Origin: Bacillota bacterium
Lineage (GTDB): Bacteria > Bacillota > Dehalobacteriia > UBA4068 > UBA4997
Length of the DNA: 64,000 nt
Direction: 5' to 3'
Assembly: GCA_017397935.1 (NCBI GenBank)
Contig: JAFQHN010000026.1
Span: 55,295-119,294 of the forward strand
In this document: in pieces, positions 61,772 through 64,000 of the stretch
Layout: each line of letters begins with the position of its first letter
Numbering within the stretch: position 1 is the stretch's first letter
Notes under the pieces: model-generated
Seen by the model: the letters and a program-made list of their open reading frames with translations, nothing else
Databases searched by the model: none
Told to the model about the DNA's origin: nothing
Translations under genes and position numbers: made by a program

Positions 61772-62809
61772 ATGTCGGTGGATTTGATTAAGATTTTGCA
61801 GGATAATCTGCGCCCTTATTTGGGGCAGGACGCCGAAAACACGCTGCTGCTGGTGGCCTTCTCCGGCGGGCGTGATTCGGTGGCGCTGCTGGCGGCGCTG
61901 CACAAATTGAGTGCGGCAGGCGGCTTTAAGCTGGCGGCGGCGCATTTTGACCATGGTCTGCGCGGTGCGGAATCGGACGGAGACAGAGAATTTTGCCGCC
62001 GGTTTTGTGCCGAGAGAGGTATTGAGTTTGCGGCCAAGCTGTGCCGTGAGTTATCCCCCGATATGCCGAATTTGGAGGCGAGGGCCCGGCGGCTGCGCTA
62101 TGGCTGGCTGCTGAACCTGCGGGAGGAATATCTGCGGCAGGGCTGCGCTGCGGTGTGGCTGCTGACGGCGCACCACCAAGAGGACCGGGCGGAGACGGTG
62201 CTGCTGCACCTGCTGCGCGGCAGCGGTACGGCAGGGCTGGCGGCGATGCGGCGGCAAAGCGGCTTTCTGCTAAGGCCTCTGTTATCCACGCCGAGGGGTG
62301 TTTTGGAGCAGTTTTTGGCGGCGGAGGGATTGAACTGGCGTGAGGATGGCAGCAACGCCTGCCGGGATTTTCTGCGGAACAGGGTGCGGCTGGATCTTTG
62401 GCCGCGGTTGACGGAAATTAACCCCAATTTGGCGCAGAATCTGGGGCAGACGGCCGAGATTGCGGCGGCTGAGGAGGATTTTTGGGCGGATTTGCTGCGG
62501 CAGAAGATGCAGGCGGCGGAGATAAAGGCCGGGCGGGCGGCTTACCCGTGGGCGGCGCTGCAAAATGAGCCGTTGGCGGTGAGGCGGCGGCTGGTGCGGG
62601 CGCTGTGGCTGGCGGCCAGGGATGAGCAGGTGTGCCCGCTTGTCTTTGGGCAGGTGGAGGCGGTGCTGGCGCTGGCGGCCGGCGGCAGTTTGCATTTAAG
62701 CGGCGGCGTGGCGGCCAAGAGGCGGCAGAAAATGCTGATTTTGGAGTGTATGACGGAGGAGGAAATGCAGCGGCGGCGGGCCAAAAGCCGCAGCGGCCAG
62801 GAGGTATAG
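61772..62809 (+). CDS. tilS: tRNA(Ile)-lysidine synthetase
   Basis: This enzyme converts C34 of tRNA-Ile2(CAU) to lysidine, letting it read AUA. It has 345 residues, with the PP-loop VAFSGGRDSVALL near residue 30, FDHGLRGAESDGDREFC, LLTAHHQEDRAETVLLHLLRGSGTAGLAAM and the RNRVRLDLWPRL helix region. The C-terminal substrate-binding domain is present in short form. The ATG at 61772 follows AAGGAGGG by 7 bases; a GTG at 61766 is too close. It precedes ftsH, the order seen in many Bacillota. Confidence 0.92.
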   Translation: MSVDLIKILQDNLRPYLGQDAENTLLLVAFSGGRDSVALLAALHKLSAAGGFKLAAAHFDHGLRGAESDGDREFCRRFCAERGIEFAAKLCRELSPDMPNLEARARRLRYGWLLNLREEYLRQGCAAVWLLTAHHQEDRAETVLLHLLRGSGTAGLAAMRRQSGFLLRPLLSTPRGVLEQFLAAEGLNWREDGSNACRDFLRNRVRLDLWPRLTEINPNLAQNLGQTAEIAAAEEDFWADLLRQKMQAAEIKAGRAAYPWAALQNEPLAVRRRLVRALWLAARDEQVCPLVFGQVEAVLALAAGGSLHLSGGVAAKRRQKMLILECMTEEEMQRRRAKSRSGQEV

Positions 62810-63151
62810 CGGCGGCGGTTGGGATGGTGTAACTGTTGTGGATGTTGAATAAGAGGGAATTAACATACAGTTAAAAATAAATGATTATGATAAAAAACGC
62901 GGAATATTGACGAATAAAATATTGCTAATTTGTATAAGAAAAAATTGAAATATAGGGTTTAGTTGTGATATAATGATTTAATAGCTATGATTATTGCCAA
63001 ATTTTGCCGTATGCACCGTGCCGGAATGAATTTTTTGGTGAGAGGTGAGAGAAATGCGGCTGAATATTTGTAGTTATAGTAGAAAAAAGGGAATTGCAGC
63101 CAGTTTTTGGGACCGGTTGATGATTTTTTTAGTGAGGAGTGAAATTTAGGT
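62810..63151 (+). promoter_or_regulatory. tilS-ftsH gap with a probable ftsH promoter
   Basis: TTGAAA at 62945-62950, an 18-base spacer and TATAAT at 62969-62974 lie about 180 bases before ftsH. No HrcA or CtsR box was seen. The rest of this AT-rich gap shows no gene or terminator that I can support. Confidence 0.5.
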
Positions 63152-64000
63152 TTGCAAAAACAGTTAAAGAACATTACGATTTTTTTGTTGCTGGTGCTGA
63201 TGGTGGTTTATCTTTACACCATGTCGGCGCAGGCACCGGTACAGACCAACCAGCTGAGCTATATGGGCGAGTTCCGCCCGATGGTGGTATCCGGCGAGGT
63301 TGAAAGCGTGCAGGTACAGCCGCAGGGTGACGGCACCACGATTTATACCGGTAAATTGAAGGACGGCACCGAGTATTACACCCAAGGCCCCACCGATGAG
63401 TCGATTTCGGCCTTTTTTGAGGAGAATAATTTGACGGATGTTGACTATAACGGTGTGCCGGAGCCGAGCTTCTGGGCGCAGTTGGCAATATCTGTGCTGC
63501 CGATTTTGTTGATTGGCGGCATGATCATGTTTATGATGAATCAGGGCCAGGGCGGCGGCAAAATCATGCAGTTTGGCAAAAGCCGCGCCAAAATGCACCT
63601 GGATGAGCAGAAGAAGATCTCGTTTAAGGATGTGGCCGGTGTTGACGAGGTTAAGGAAGAACTGGCCGAGGTGGTTGATTTCCTGAAATCGCCCAAAAAG
63701 TACAGCCAGCTGGGCGCCAAGATCCCCAAGGGCGTGCTGCTGTACGGCCCTCCCGGTACCGGTAAAACTCTGCTGGCCAAGGCGGTGGCAGGTGAGGCGG
63801 GTGTTCCCTTCTTCACCATCAGTGGCTCGGACTTTGTGGAGATGTTTGTGGGTGTGGGTGCGTCCCGTGTGCGTGATTTGTTTGATACCGCCAAGAAGCA
63901 CGCTCCCTGCATTATCTTTATCGACGAGATCGACGCCGTGGGCCGCTCCAGAGATGCCCGTTACGGCGGCAACACCGAGCAGGAACAGACATTGAATCAG
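63152..64000 (+). CDS. ftsH: ATP-dependent zinc metalloprotease FtsH, 3' truncated
   Basis: This is the N-terminal 283 codons of the membrane AAA+ protease; the protease domain lies beyond the right edge. It begins with TTG at 63152, the only start in this frame, because a stop lies four codons upstream. A weak GAGGAG sits 12 bases away. Two membrane spans (about 8-25 and 112-130) flank the extracytoplasmic domain. Walker [21 protein letters not shown], Walker [13 protein letters not shown] and the pore motif [14 protein letters not shown] are present. The [14 protein letters not shown] loop is the clostridial form of this region. Confidence 0.93.
   Translation, partial: MQKQLKNITIFLLLVLMVVYLYTMSAQAPVQTNQLSYMGEFRPMVVSGEVESVQVQPQGDGTTIYTGKLKDGTEYYTQGPTDESISAFFEENNLTDVDYNGVPEPSFWAQLAISVLPILLIGGMIMFMMNQGQGGGKIMQFGKSRAKMHLDEQKKISFKDVAGVDEVKEELAEVVDFLKSPKKYSQLGAKIPKGVLLYGPPGTGKTLLAKAVAGEAGVPFFTISGSDFVEMFVGVGASRVRDLFDTAKKHAPCIIFIDEIDAVGRSRDARYGGNTEQEQTLNQ

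Noticed and set aside
63140..64000. Frameshift or pseudogene at the ftsH start because no ATG is present
   Set aside because: TTG at 63152 is followed by a normal FtsH N-terminus; the frame stays open to the edge.

Overview
The window looks like a chromosomal segment of an anaerobic member of the Bacillota, most likely Clostridia-like and with GC slightly above 50% by eye. The order yaaO-like decarboxylase, tmk, holB, ricT, yabA, trmN6, rsmI, metG, tatD, yabE-like matches the Bacillus subtilis tmk-yabE neighbourhood. dnaG-rpoD and the walJ-htrA-rlmH order are also Bacillota hallmarks. Peptide import, two M20 peptidases, a membrane pyrophosphatase and late cobalamin genes suggest a peptide- or amino-acid-fermenting anaerobe. 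I do not name a genus.

Layout. 0-8.2 kb: a peptide ABC transporter (solute-binding protein cut by the left edge, two permeases, two ATPases) with an M20 amidohydrolase inside the operon and a second M20 peptidase after it. 8.4-9.7 kb: a MATE exporter. 9.9-13.7 kb: a radical SAM/SPASM protein of the NirJ2/AhbC type, followed by a heme/cobalamin/siderophore-type ABC importer. 13.9-16.6 kb: archaeal-type phosphoglycerate mutase and a diaminopimelate-decarboxylase-type enzyme. 16.6-28.4 kb: the conserved tmk-yabE block, with two unrecognised membrane proteins between rsmI and metG. 28.7-32.5 kb: a degenerate HD-GYP-like membrane protein, an AT-rich orphan exported protein, asnB and a 52-residue membrane protein. 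32.6-39.3 kb (minus): thioesterase, secA, prfB, split transketolase and an MGMT-like protein. 39.7-42.2 kb: glmS, a thioredoxin with CGYC, a small membrane protein. 42.4-43.8 kb (minus): rlmA and an HD hydrolase. 44.0-50.0 kb: a tandem excisionase-type HTH protein, dgt, dnaG, rpoD, a ferritin-like protein. 50.1-52.5 kb (minus): tRNA-Asn and tRNA-Met, cbiB, cobD. 52.8-58.5 kb: secG, hppA, walJ, htrA, rlmH. 58.5-64 kb: a DUF4358-like lipoprotein, an MBOAT acyltransferase and a DHHW/AlgJ-like protein (a polysaccharide O-acylation cassette), then tilS and the start of ftsH.

The least explained feature is non-coding. At least five intergenic loci (23.7, 42.3, 44.5, 45.9-46.2 and 57.7-58.0 kb) carry tandem repeats with an 81-86 bp period. 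Most units end in GGTATAAAA, often extended to GGTATAAAARATGCAG, which reads as a Shine-Dalgarno-like start, an 8-base spacer and ATG. Units at 23.7 and 46 kb are similar to each other, so this looks like a dispersed family that contributes translation-start regions to dnaG and rlmH. Many other gene borders carry shorter tandem duplications (14-30 bp) across stop codons or ribosome-binding sites.

All functional names come from reading translated sequence and known motifs; no database search was run.
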